From an uncultured Oscillospiraceae bacterium (lineage in GTDB: Bacteria > Bacillota > Clostridia > Oscillospirales > Ruminococcaceae), in the NCBI GenBank assembly GCA_904397845.1, contig CAJFOX010000023.1, positions 1 through 54,249 of the forward strand: a stretch of DNA of 54,249 nucleotides, in the 5' to 3' direction. This document shows positions 26,394 to 33,798 of this stretch, one piece after another. The notes under the pieces were generated by a model. It saw only the letters and a program-made list of their open reading frames with translations. It searched no databases and had not been told where the DNA came from. Made by a program: the position numbers and the translations under genes. Each line of letters starts with the position of its first letter. Position 1 is the stretch's first letter.

Positions 26394-28613
26394 TTAAGGA
26401 CTGGCGCCGTCCGCCGTATCTTCTACTTGTTGAACCGTTACCGTGACAACCGTTCCCGGCTGCACCTTCTCATCCGGCAACGGCGACTGGCTCACCACCT
26501 GGGTCTGCACATTGTCCGGGAATTCTCCCTCAATCTTGATATTCAGCCCTGCGTTTAAGATGGCTGCATTCGCCTGTTTTCCCGTCTTGCCCAACACATT
26601 GGGAACCGATACATTTTCCTCCAGCTCCGTTTCGTCAGTATAAAGGATTACCGTTCCCCCGTATGGGATTTCGTAGCCGTACTGCGGCACCTGCTTTAGC
26701 ACGGAATCGCCATCGCCGACAATGCGGGCCTTGAGCCCCAAATCAATCAGCTGCGACTGGGCCTCTTCCAGCATAACATCGGTCAGGTAAGGAACCTCTA
26801 CACTGGTATCTTCATCGACATCAAGCTGGGGCTCCATTCCCAGATAAGGCAGAATATCCGCCAGCATATTTTTTACAATCGGAGCCGCGATAGTGGACCC
26901 ATATGGATCATCCAGTTTCGGTTCATCCAGCATGACCAGAACCGCAATCTGCGGATCGTCCGCTGGCGCAAACCCCACGAAAGATAAAATTTTCCAATCG
27001 CTGTCGTTAGCGCCTAATTTTTCAGAAGTACCCGTCTTACCGCCGATTCGAAATCCGGGCAACTGCGCGTTCCGCCCCGATCCTTCGGACACCACACTTT
27101 CACAAAGCGATGCCATCGTAGCGCTGGTTTCATTGGAAATGACCTGGCGTTTTACCGCCGGCGTTGTTTCTGATACAACGTTTTTCTCTTCATCTACCAC
27201 CTGTTTCACGATATAAGGCTGCATCAATTCTCCACCGTTGACCGCTGCGGAAACTGCCGTAATCAGCTGCAATGCTGTAACCTTAAAAGTCTGGCCAAAA
27301 GAACTACTGGACAATTCCGTAACACCAAAGTCCTCTTCTGCGTGGTAAATGCTTCCCGCTTCGCCCGGAAGGTCAATCCCGGTGGTCTGGGTCAGGCCAA
27401 ACGCCTGAAAATACTCCCGGAATTTTTCCTTTCCCAGCGCCTGCCCATAGGAAATAAACGCTGGATTACAGGAGTTTTGCAGGGTCTGGGCAAAATTCTG
27501 AGTACCGTGCCCGGCCAGCTTCCAACAGTGATAGACCACCCCGCCGGACTCGTAAGAACCGGTGCAGGTAAAAGAGTTGTTCAAACCGACAACCTTTTCC
27601 TCCAATACGGCGGAAGCGGTGATGATTTTAAAAACGGATCCCGGCTCATACGGATCGGAAATTGCTTTATTTCGCCACTGTTCATACTGTGCTTCCAGCA
27701 AGGCTTCCTGCCGGGCGTCTTCATCCGTGATGGCGTCCAGTTGGGCCTGCACGTTCTCATCATAGATGGTATTGGGAGAGTTGGGATCGAAGTCCGGCTT
27801 AGTGCTCATCGCCAGGATTTCCCCAGTCTTTACATCCATTACAATCGCGCAGGCTTTGTTCTGTACTTCATGCTCGATCACGGCCTGTTCCAGATGCTTG
27901 TCGACAAAGCGCTGGATATTGACATCAATGGTCAACACCAAATCGTTTCCATTTTGCGCTTCATACATCTTTTCATATTTAAAGGGCATATCGGTTCCCC
28001 AAGCGTTTTTGGCGGATACTATCTGTCCGTTGGTCCCGCTTAAAACGCTGTCATAGTAAGCCTCGATCCCGTAAGCGCCCTGATTTTCGCTTCCGGTAAA
28101 TCCCAGGACTGTTGATGCCAGCGTTCCATAGGGATAATATCGCTTGTAATCTTCCTCCAACCCCACGCAGGTAATCCCGTTTTCCGTCACAAACTCAGTC
28201 ACCTCATCGGCCAGAGGGCGCTCGATCTTCTTTTTGATGATTTCGTAATATGTATTGCGCTGGGATTTTTCCAAAACGAACTCTTCGGAAACATCCAGAA
28301 TTTCCGAAAGCCCCTTGGCAATCAGCAACCGTTCTTCCTCTGAATCAATGTCCACCGGTGACAGATAAACGGTCCAAACGGTACCGCTCATGGCGAGGAT
28401 CTCTCCATTGCGATCATAGATGGTGCCCCGCTGGGCGCTGAGGCTGGTCACCCGCATCTGCTGGCGCGCCGCTCGTTTCTGCAGATCCTCTGCCTGCACC
28501 ACCTGCAGCTGGAACAATCTGCCGATAATGACGGACGACCCTAACACCGATATTGCCAGGATCAAGGCAACAATCCGTTTTTTCATTTGTACCGTTGTAC
28601 TTGGAAAAGCCAT
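26394..28613 (-). CDS. Class B penicillin-binding protein with two PASTA domains (FtsI/SpoVD-like)
   Basis: Transpeptidase that cross-links septal or spore peptidoglycan, 739 residues. It has a short cytoplasmic end, one transmembrane helix (about 13-31), the PBP dimer domain (LSAQRGTIYDRNGEILA), the transpeptidase with S326-VFK, SCN (near 384) and KTGTSEK (near 520), then two PASTA domains (about 605-660 and 668-728) that may sense muropeptides or lipid II. Position after ftsL fits both PBP2B/FtsI and SpoVD. It is the only class B PBP in this window. The ATG at 28613 has GGAGG upstream. Confidence 0.93.
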   Translation of the reverse strand: MAFPSTTVQMKKRIVALILAISVLGSSVIIGRLFQLQVVQAEDLQKRAARQQMRVTSLSAQRGTIYDRNGEILAMSGTVWTVYLSPVDIDSEEERLLIAKGLSEILDVSEEFVLEKSQRNTYYEIIKKKIERPLADEVTEFVTENGITCVGLEEDYKRYYPYGTLASTVLGFTGSENQGAYGIEAYYDSVLSGTNGQIVSAKNAWGTDMPFKYEKMYEAQNGNDLVLTIDVNIQRFVDKHLEQAVIEHEVQNKACAIVMDVKTGEILAMSTKPDFDPNSPNTIYDENVQAQLDAITDEDARQEALLEAQYEQWRNKAISDPYEPGSVFKIITASAVLEEKVVGLNNSFTCTGSYESGGVVYHCWKLAGHGTQNFAQTLQNSCNPAFISYGQALGKEKFREYFQAFGLTQTTGIDLPGEAGSIYHAEEDFGVTELSSSSFGQTFKVTALQLITAVSAAVNGGELMQPYIVKQVVDEEKNVVSETTPAVKRQVISNETSATMASLCESVVSEGSGRNAQLPGFRIGGKTGTSEKLGANDSDWKILSFVGFAPADDPQIAVLVMLDEPKLDDPYGSTIAAPIVKNMLADILPYLGMEPQLDVDEDTSVEVPYLTDVMLEEAQSQLIDLGLKARIVGDGDSVLKQVPQYGYEIPYGGTVILYTDETELEENVSVPNVLGKTGKQANAAILNAGLNIKIEGEFPDNVQTQVVSQSPLPDEKVQPGTVVTVTVQQVEDTADGASP

Positions 28614-28797
28614 TGCATATCCTCCATTCCGGCCAATAGGTCCGGTTTCTGGTTGCTTTTTTAAGAAACAAAAGGAGTCAAGAATTTTCTTCTCAACTCC
28701 CCGCTGTCACACTAGAAGCCGACGGCGTACCCTGTGGTTTTACAACCAGGGCAGCGCATATCCCCCCTACTGTCTTCCTCTTTATATATGATATTGC

Positions 28798-29271
28798 TTA
28801 AAACTTCAGATATTCCTGAATTTTTGTGATAACCTGTCCAATAATAGCGAAAATACTTGTCCCGCCGCTGTTCTTGGCAGTAACTACATCCTGCGAAGAA
28901 AGGTTCACATATGCCACCTGATAATTTTCCAGTTTGCTGAGCCCCAGCTCGTTGACCGCCGTTTCAGCGATAACCTCATTGGACATTTTCGCATCCAGTT
29001 CCCGATTCAGCCGCGCATTCTCATTCTCCAGCAGTTCCAGCTCTGTGGTCGCCGAAGTAATTTCGGCACTGATCTCAGCAATCATGGCATTGTTATACAA
29101 TAGCAGCGCTGTAATGGACACCACAATCATGGCTGCCATCACAAGAGTGATCGGCCGCACACCATACACGGATTTTACCGGTTGCGCCCGTTTGATAACT
29201 CGTACTTTCGGCTGCTCTGCAACCTTCGGTTCATAGCGCGACAGGTCATAGGCCTGGCTTTGTGAGGCCAT
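28798..29271 (-). CDS. ftsL: FtsL-like divisome protein
   Basis: The 157-residue bitopic protein has a long basic N-terminal tail, one transmembrane helix (PITLVMAAMIVVSITALLLY, about 42-61), then a coiled coil (ISAEITSATTELELLENENARLN in parts) that would zip to FtsB/DivIC. Sequence conservation in this family is low, so the call rests on topology plus position between rsmH and the PBP gene. The ATG at 29271 follows AAAGGGTGAG. The end of the protein carries an extra VITKIQEYLKF tail. Confidence 0.8.
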   Translation of the reverse strand: MASQSQAYDLSRYEPKVAEQPKVRVIKRAQPVKSVYGVRPITLVMAAMIVVSITALLLYNNAMIAEISAEITSATTELELLENENARLNRELDAKMSNEVIAETAVNELGLSKLENYQVAYVNLSSQDVVTAKNSGGTSIFAIIGQVITKIQEYLKF

Positions 29272-29300
29272 TTTACTCACCCTTTCTGCTTCCTTTGGTT

Positions 29301-30233
29301 TTATCCTTCCTTGTTTTTTTCAATAATGCGCAGTTTTGCGCTGCGGCTTCTGCGGTTCTGCGCCAATTCTTTTTCTGTCGGCGTTATCGGTTTCCGGCTG
29401 ACCAGCGTCCCCCTTGGTTTTTTACCGCAAACGCATACCGGGAATTCTGGAGGACAGATACAACCCCTTGCGAAATCCGCAAATTTCTGTTTGACCATTC
29501 GATCCTCCAGGGAATGAAAGGTGATAATGGCAAATCTACCTCCCGGATTTAGAAAGTCAAACGCCTGATCCAAAACCTGTGACAGTGCGTCCAGCTCGCC
29601 ATTCACGGCAATACGGATCGCCTGAAAGGTTTTTTTGGCGGGGTTTTTCTCCCGCCTGGCGGAATAAGGCATCGATTCCCTGATGATTTCCGCCAGCTGC
29701 CCTGTGGTCAAAATCGGCGCTTTTGCCCTCGCTTTTTCTATATTTTTTGCGATGCTCCAAGCGTATTTTTCCTCGCCGAATTCCCGAATGATCCGGGATA
29801 AATCCTCGACGGAGTAGGTATTGACCAAATCCCGGGCACTCGGTCCGGTCTTGCTCATGCGCATATCTAACGGCGCATCCTGGTGATAAGAGAATCCCCG
29901 TTCCGCTGTGTCCAGCTGATAAGAGGAAACGCCAAGGTCCAGTAAAATGCCGTCTACACCGGTAATCCCCCGCTCCTTCAGCGTACAGCACAGATCCTTG
30001 AAATCCGCCTGTATTACCGTAGCCTGCGCATAAGGCGCCAGCCTTTGTTCTGCAATGCTCACTGCGTCCGGATCCTTGTCCAGTGCAAACAGCTTCCCCT
30101 CGGTCAGCCGCTTTGCAATCTGGCAGGAATGTCCAGCCCCTCCTGCTGTCCCGTCCACATAAATACCGTCCGGCCGGATGGCAAGTCCCGAGATGCATTC
30201 TTCCAGCATCACGGAATAATGGGAAAATTCCAT
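29301..30233 (-). CDS. rsmH: 16S rRNA (cytosine(1402)-N4)-methyltransferase
   Basis: SAM-dependent methyltransferase that modifies C1402 in the decoding centre of 16S rRNA. The 310-residue protein begins with SHYSVMLEECISGL, has the SAM loop YVDGTAGGAGHS, GILLDLGVSSYQLD, and the C-terminal AIITFHSLEDRMVKQ and KPITPTEKELAQNRRSRSAKLR (in parts), all standard for RsmH/MraW. The ATG at 30233 follows AAAGGAG. It is the second gene of the dcw cluster, 28 bases after mraZ. Confidence 0.97.
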   Translation of the reverse strand: MEFSHYSVMLEECISGLAIRPDGIYVDGTAGGAGHSCQIAKRLTEGKLFALDKDPDAVSIAEQRLAPYAQATVIQADFKDLCCTLKERGITGVDGILLDLGVSSYQLDTAERGFSYHQDAPLDMRMSKTGPSARDLVNTYSVEDLSRIIREFGEEKYAWSIAKNIEKARAKAPILTTGQLAEIIRESMPYSARREKNPAKKTFQAIRIAVNGELDALSQVLDQAFDFLNPGGRFAIITFHSLEDRMVKQKFADFARGCICPPEFPVCVCGKKPRGTLVSRKPITPTEKELAQNRRSRSAKLRIIEKNKEG

Positions 30234-30261
30234 TGCTCCGCTCCTTTCGGCATGCCTGAGA

Positions 30262-30681
30262 CTAAAATCCCAGTTCTTCCATCGCTTGTTCGATGGTTTC
30301 GGCGGTCAGCGTCTGGCAGTTCTGGTTCCATCTCTCTTTATCCCAGATTTCCGCCCGGCTGGACGCGCCGATAATCATGATGTCTTTTTCCAGGCCCGCA
30401 TGTTCCCGCAGTTTTGCCGGGATGACAATGCGCCCTTGTTTATCTACTTCCACATCGGCGGCGCCGGCAAAGAAATACCGTTGCAGCGTTCGCGATTTGG
30501 AAAGAGGAAGTTCTTTTATTTTTCTCTCCAGATTTCCCCATTCTTCCATGGAATATACAAACAAGCAGCCATCCAGGCCCTTCGACAGGATAAAGCGGTC
30601 GCCTAAGTCAGTTAAAAGTTTGGCGGGAAAATTGACACGGCCTTTTTGGTCGAGCGTATGTGCGTACTCGCCAATCAGCAT
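30262..30681 (-). CDS. mraZ: Transcriptional regulator MraZ
   Basis: Ring-shaped DNA-binding regulator of the dcw cluster made of two SpoVT/AbrB-like halves. The 139-residue product has the paired motifs LDQKGRVNFPAKL (about residues 11-23) and VDKQGRIVIPAKLREHAG (about 77-94), one in each half. The ATG at 30681 is preferred because family members begin MLIGEY or similar; an in-frame GTG at 30690 is possible. It is first in the operon and probably autorepresses by binding the four 10-base repeats at 30701-30740. Confidence 0.95.
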   Translation of the reverse strand: MLIGEYAHTLDQKGRVNFPAKLLTDLGDRFILSKGLDGCLFVYSMEEWGNLERKIKELPLSKSRTLQRYFFAGAADVEVDKQGRIVIPAKLREHAGLEKDIMIIGASSRAEIWDKERWNQNCQTLTAETIEQAMEELGF

Positions 30682-30700
30682 GTTTCCCACCGTCCTCTCT

Positions 30701-30740
30701 TTTTATCACTTTTTAACCACTTCACACCACTTTACACCAC
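30701..30740 (-). promoter_or_regulatory. MraZ-type operator, four tandem 10-base repeats
   Basis: Read on the minus strand, four units in exact 10-base register: GTGGTGTAAA, GTGGTGTGAA, GTGGTTAAAA, AGTGATAAAA. A related GTGGGAAACA lies in the same register at 30681-30690. MraZ is known to bind tandem short repeats spaced by one helical turn next to its own promoter. Here they begin 10 bases downstream of the -10 box, so bound MraZ would block initiation. Confidence 0.85.
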
Positions 30741-30749
30741 TGTGCTTCC

Positions 30750-30778
30750 ATTATAACTAGTTTCTTTTCAAATTGCAA
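30750..30778 (-). promoter_or_regulatory. Promoter of the dcw cluster
   Basis: TTGCAA (30773-30778), a 17-base spacer and a perfect TATAAT (30750-30755) on the minus strand. Transcription would start near 30743, just before the MraZ repeats. Confidence 0.88.
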
Positions 30779-30844
30779 CGCTCCCTTTCAAAAAAAGCTG
30801 GATTTTTTTCGATTTTTTTTGAAATAATTTCTACTGTAAAATAG

Positions 30845-30890
30845 AAAAGCCTGTATTTATGCGGATTTAACGCATTTTACAGGCTTTTTA
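30845..30890. terminator. Long hairpin upstream of the dcw promoter
   Basis: AAAAGCCTGT and ACAGGCTTTT pair at the outside and ATGCG/CGCAT inside, with A/T runs at both ends. It could stop transcription in both directions and would shield the dcw promoter from minus-strand reading out of the mobile island. The rest of 30779-31086 shows only AT-rich sequence and no gene. Confidence 0.7.
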
Positions 30891-31086
30891 TTATGCTCAA
30901 AGCGGCGAGGAAATCAACAAAAAATCAACGCGCCCATTATTTTTTATATTTTGGGATGTATGTAAATTTATATGTAGGGTATATCTGAATTTCAAGTACA
31001 GTTAGTACAGCACACACAATAGAGCAAGCTTTTGGAAAGAGCTTAACCGCAGCCGGTTTTTCTGGTCGAATGAGTATAAGGACGCA

Positions 31087-31848
31087 ATGGAGCGATTCAA
31101 GGAATCCGAAAACACTTTTGCCCCTGCTGTTATCGCAAGCAGACGGCAAGCGTACAACGATGAACATACCAAAATGATTGCCGCCGCCACAGCAAGTTAC
31201 CGCTTTATGATTAGGGCATTTACCACTAAACAGCATGACAATGTACGCAAAATGGTACGCACTGCACCGACAGAAAGCATGAGGAATTTGCTGGAAGTAC
31301 TCAAAATGCGTGATGATCTAAGTCAAGTGGAGCTTCAAGACATTTTGCCTTGCGTCTATGACAATTACAACGCTCTGAAAACTCTGGAAACTATTGCGCG
31401 GCAGAACGGAATCACGCTTACCGTACCTGTTCAACTGGATTGTGTGGAAATGCACAAGGCGATTGATAAAGCTCATGATTATTTGATGGGTGCTTGTGAT
31501 GAACTGTTTAAGCCAAAGGACAAAACTGTGCATTTCCGAGACTTTTTCACTGTCAATCCCGATGAGCCTGACAAGGTATATTCCCCTGTCTATGCCGATT
31601 ATATCGCCGTACTGGATACCGTTCCGCAGTTGCAGGACGTGAGCGCAAAGAAAAGCGGGCTGTCTGTTTTGGAGAAGCAGAAAATCGACTGGTATTTCCG
31701 TGATCTACCTGACAATGCCAACAAGACACAGCTTGCACAGTTTACGAGAAATGTTATGCAGAAGCACCCAGAGGACATTCCGCTTTTAAAGCTGTCCCAA
31801 TATGCAGAATCTGTTGAGATCGTAGAAGCGGCAGAGAAAAAAGAATAA
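31087..31848 (+). CDS. Mobile-element protein of unknown function, probably 5'-truncated
   Basis: The 253-residue product is mostly helical, with no motif I recognise; its N-terminal part (RFKESENTFAPAVIASRRQA) looks like an internal coiled segment. The reading frame is open upstream to a TAG at 31003 and there encodes a plausible continuation (FWKELNRSRFFWSNEYKD) but no ATG, GTG or TTG with a ribosome site. This suggests the gene lost its 5' end at the island boundary near 31000. The ATG at 31087 has only a weakly placed AAGGA. Codon use is more AT-rich than in the flanking dcw genes. It ends before a terminator at 31870. Confidence 0.5.
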   Translation: MERFKESENTFAPAVIASRRQAYNDEHTKMIAAATASYRFMIRAFTTKQHDNVRKMVRTAPTESMRNLLEVLKMRDDLSQVELQDILPCVYDNYNALKTLETIARQNGITLTVPVQLDCVEMHKAIDKAHDYLMGACDELFKPKDKTVHFRDFFTVNPDEPDKVYSPVYADYIAVLDTVPQLQDVSAKKSGLSVLEKQKIDWYFRDLPDNANKTQLAQFTRNVMQKHPEDIPLLKLSQYAESVEIVEAAEKKE

Positions 31849-31869
31849 GCGACTTTCAGGCAAAGACAA

Positions 31870-31908
31870 ACGCCCTTACCCGACTATGGGCGAGGGCGTA
31901 TCTTTTTA
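31870..31908 (+). terminator. Terminator inside the mobile island
   Basis: ACGCCCT and AGGGCGT pair around an inner CCC/GGG stem, followed by ATCTTTTT. It ends the gene at 31087-31848. Confidence 0.7.
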
Positions 31909-31929
31909 CCATTTTTAAGGAGATTTAAA

Positions 31930-32101
31930 ATGAACAACGAAAAAAATTTTATCCATTTCAAACCCTGTCTTAACGGATTCCCAAATTAACGACCTTGCAC
32001 GACCATTGATAGGTATTTTACAGAAGTTCTATGAAGACCCGAAAAATGAGCAGGCGTTCCAAGAGTGGTTGAAGCAACAGGAAAAACACACTTCCAAATA
32101 G
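31930..32101 (+). pseudogene. Small mobile-element gene with a frameshift in an A7 run
   Basis: An ATG at 31930 with AAGGAG gives MNNEKN and then a short nonsense tail to a stop. Skipping one base in the seven-A run at 31940-31946 instead gives a coherent 56-residue protein (KILSISNPVLTDSQINDL, then ARPLIGILQKFYEDPKNEQ, then AFQEWLKQQEKHTSK) to a TAG at 32101. So the gene is either inactivated by one extra A or depends on slippage at the A run. Function unknown. Confidence 0.6.
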
Positions 32102-32105
32102 AAGG

Positions 32106-32768
32106 TTATATGCTCATTCCCTGTATGCAGTTGTCATACAGGAACTGTTTGAGAATTTCCGGCTTTCCGTTATTGTAAAAATCAAGCAGTAGAGCATTAA
32201 ACTGTTCCATGTACTTGTCTGTGATCGTGAGCATACCCGCCCCGGCAGAAAGCAGGATTTTGTTAGCGACTGTCATACTGGTTCGCTTGTTACCGTCCCA
32301 AAAGAACTGCCCTCTTGCGCCCCATGCAAAGGCCGTTAAAGCCTTTTCTGTTGCGGTGGTATCTTTACCCAATATGGCTTGCAACTCCTGTTCTACGTTC
32401 GTTTGAGCGGGTATAGGCGGTATATAATCTGTACCCGATATGCCTACTGAACCGGTGCGCAACTTTCCCCATTCAAGAGCTTCATTGCGTGCAATAAAGC
32501 CGTTCAACTTGCAGATATAGTCAAGCGTTAGCGGCTCTGAAATGGTATCCAGCAGAAAACGCCATGCGTCACGCATATTGAGAATCGCTGTTATATCGTC
32601 AAGCTGCACATTGGGAACATTCACGCCGTTTAAGATGGTTTTCGTTTGCGGGAAAGTAACGGCACGGTTTTCCATACGCATACCGCAATAAACATTTTCG
32701 TCCCATTTCTTTTTTGCAAGAAAACGACTTTGTTCCGGGGTGAGATAGTATTTATCAGCGAAATTCAA
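32106..32768 (-). CDS. Fic-fold protein without the catalytic histidine
   Basis: The 220-residue protein has the Fic core: an EWGKLRTGSVGIS segment, then the active-site loop QFFWDGNKR at residues 154-162. The consensus is HxFx(D/E)GN(G/K)R, so the catalytic histidine is replaced by glutamine while the phosphate-binding DGNKR is kept. From memory, a related group of ICE-borne Fic proteins shares this change. AMPylation by the classic mechanism is therefore doubtful. It is 65 bases downstream of an XRE repressor gene, suggesting a toxin-antitoxin-like or regulatory pair; this is inference. Confidence 0.8.
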   Translation of the reverse strand: MNFADKYYLTPEQSRFLAKKKWDENVYCGMRMENRAVTFPQTKTILNGVNVPNVQLDDITAILNMRDAWRFLLDTISEPLTLDYICKLNGFIARNEALEWGKLRTGSVGISGTDYIPPIPAQTNVEQELQAILGKDTTATEKALTAFAWGARGQFFWDGNKRTSMTVANKILLSAGAGMLTITDKYMEQFNALLLDFYNNGKPEILKQFLYDNCIQGMSI

Positions 32769-32833
32769 GGTTTTACCCTCCTTTCCGACTTTGGTTAGCG
32801 ACTTTGACGCAGGGAATTTTTCAAATCAAAAAA

Positions 32834-33052
32834 TTAAAGTTCTTCCCCTGTGTCATTCATTTTAAAAGTTGCGTTGAATGTGCAATTGAGAGCGGCGGCA
32901 ATCTGCTGTAAGTCCTGCTCTGTAAAATTATTCCGGCTCATTTTATTACTCATGTTTTGCCGTGATTGCCCTGTTGCGTTGGCAAGTTGTGTTAAAGTCA
33001 TGTTTCGGCGATCTAAAATGATCTTAATTTTATCCTTTGCCGTTAGTTCCAT
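32834..33052 (-). CDS. Small XRE-family repressor
   Basis: A 72-residue helix-turn-helix protein: IKIILDRRNMTLTQLANATG is the start of the fold and SRQNMSNKMSRNNF is the recognition part. It is mostly a bare DNA-binding domain. It has a canonical promoter at 33079-33107, whose spacer and -35 carry a site repeated in the opposing promoter, so it probably controls itself and the two divergent small genes. The fic gene follows. Confidence 0.85.
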   Translation of the reverse strand: MELTAKDKIKIILDRRNMTLTQLANATGQSRQNMSNKMSRNNFTEQDLQQIAAALNCTFNATFKMNDTGEEL

Positions 33053-33078
33053 TTGGTAACCTCCTTCCCTTATAATAT

Positions 33079-33107
33079 ATTGTACCTCGTAAACGAGTAA
33101 GTGTCAA
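33079..33107 (-). promoter_or_regulatory. Promoter of the xre-fic pair with operator
   Basis: TTGACA (33102-33107), 17 bases, TACAAT (33079-33084) on the minus strand. The spacer holds a perfect inverted repeat CTCGT-AA-ACGAG (33086-33097), and AAACGAGTAAGTGT (33091-33104) recurs with two changes at 33165-33178. Confidence 0.88.
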
Positions 33108-33154
33108 GCGAAAAAGAAAAATGAAAAAATACATAAAAAAGTTGCAAACAACAC

Positions 33155-33183
33155 TTGACAATAAAAACGAATTAGTGTACAAT
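33155..33183 (+). promoter_or_regulatory. Promoter of the divergent small genes with operator
   Basis: TTGACA (33155-33160), 17 bases, TACAAT (33178-33183) on the plus strand. The site AAACGAATTAGTGT (33165-33178) overlaps the spacer and the first base of the -10 and matches 12 of 14 bases of the site in the xre promoter. Confidence 0.88.
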
Positions 33184-33215
33184 AGAATCAAGATAAAGAA
33201 AGCGAGGTTTTCAAA

Positions 33216-33350
33216 ATGAAAAACAAAATCATCGTCAATCTAAATTACATTTATTCAGTCTATTGGATTTTCGCCCACAATTCCAACAAATACGATTACC
33301 GGGAGAGATCAAAAGTTCATGCTTGGTTGATGGACAAAATTAGCTATTAA
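33216..33350 (+). CDS. Small mobile-element protein, unknown function
   Basis: A 44-residue ORF starting MKNKIIVNLNYIYSVYW and ending DYRERSKVHAWLMDKISY. It has a GAGG ribosome site before the ATG and follows a canonical promoter by 33 bases. The next gene starts 14 bases later with GGGAGG, so the two form an operon. No domain is recognised. Confidence 0.55.
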   Translation: MKNKIIVNLNYIYSVYWIFAHNSNKYDYRERSKVHAWLMDKISY

Positions 33351-33364
33351 GGGAGGTACTGAAA

Positions 33365-33577
33365 ATGAACAACATTACATTGATAGTGAACGCCGCTCTT
33401 AATGCTGAAATCTTCACAGCAGAACAGGTACAACAGTTTTTAGAGCAAAGCAGGGAAATTCCGCTACATACCTTTAAAGGCTGGAAAGAGCGGGGGTACA
33501 TCGTCCGCAAAGGGCAGAAAGCTGCTTTAAAATGCGACATTTGGAAGTACAGCAGAATAGAACAAGCCTATTTTTGA
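33365..33577 (+). CDS. Short ArdC-N-like protein, probably 3'-truncated
   Basis: The 70-residue product has LHTFKGWKERGYIVRKGQ and AALKCDIWKYS, resembling the N-terminal single-stranded-DNA-binding domain of ArdC-type proteins found in conjugative elements. Relatives continue past IWKY with a charged linker and an aromatic tail; here the frame ends IEQAYF at 33577, so the 3' part appears to be lost at the island's right edge. The similarity is recalled, not computed. Confidence 0.55.
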   Translation: MNNITLIVNAALNAEIFTAEQVQQFLEQSREIPLHTFKGWKERGYIVRKGQKAALKCDIWKYSRIEQAYF

Positions 33578-33734
33578 TGATTTTTAGAGCTTATAAAACG
33601 GCGTAAATATAATATCTCAAATTATAATAAAAGAAAACAAGCTGTATCAAGTATTAAAAATAATTTGAAAAAACTTCTGCTTTCTTTTTTGTAGAAAAAT
33701 CTGGAAGATATTCTCATGTATTTTGACCATTTCC

Positions 33735-33763
33735 TTGACTTTTTTTCTATTTTTGCATAAAAT
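33735..33763 (+). promoter_or_regulatory. Promoter of the cysteine-synthase-family gene
   Basis: TTGACT (33735-33740), a 17-base T-rich spacer and TAAAAT (33758-33763), 36 bases before the TTG start. Bases 33578-33734 are AT-rich and contain no gene I can see. Confidence 0.7.
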
Positions 33764-33798
33764 GGCACCAGCAGACGTAAACCAAAGGAGGCATCTCA

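Noticed and set aside
30701-30740. The tandem repeats as a CRISPR array or satellite
   Set aside because: Units are only 10 bases with no spacers, and their place next to the mraZ promoter explains them.
30937-31236. A 99-residue minus-strand ORF at the left edge of the mobile island
   Set aside because: Overlaps the opposite-strand gene at 31087 and has no ribosome site; reads as a shadow.
31940-31946. The A7 run as a programmed -1 frameshift site
   Set aside because: The coherent downstream frame needs a +1 shift, so a -1 slip on A7 would not reach it.
30890-33798. Attachment-site direct repeats at the ends of the mobile island
   Set aside because: I compared the two flanks by eye and found no convincing repeat; the element's ends may have been lost.
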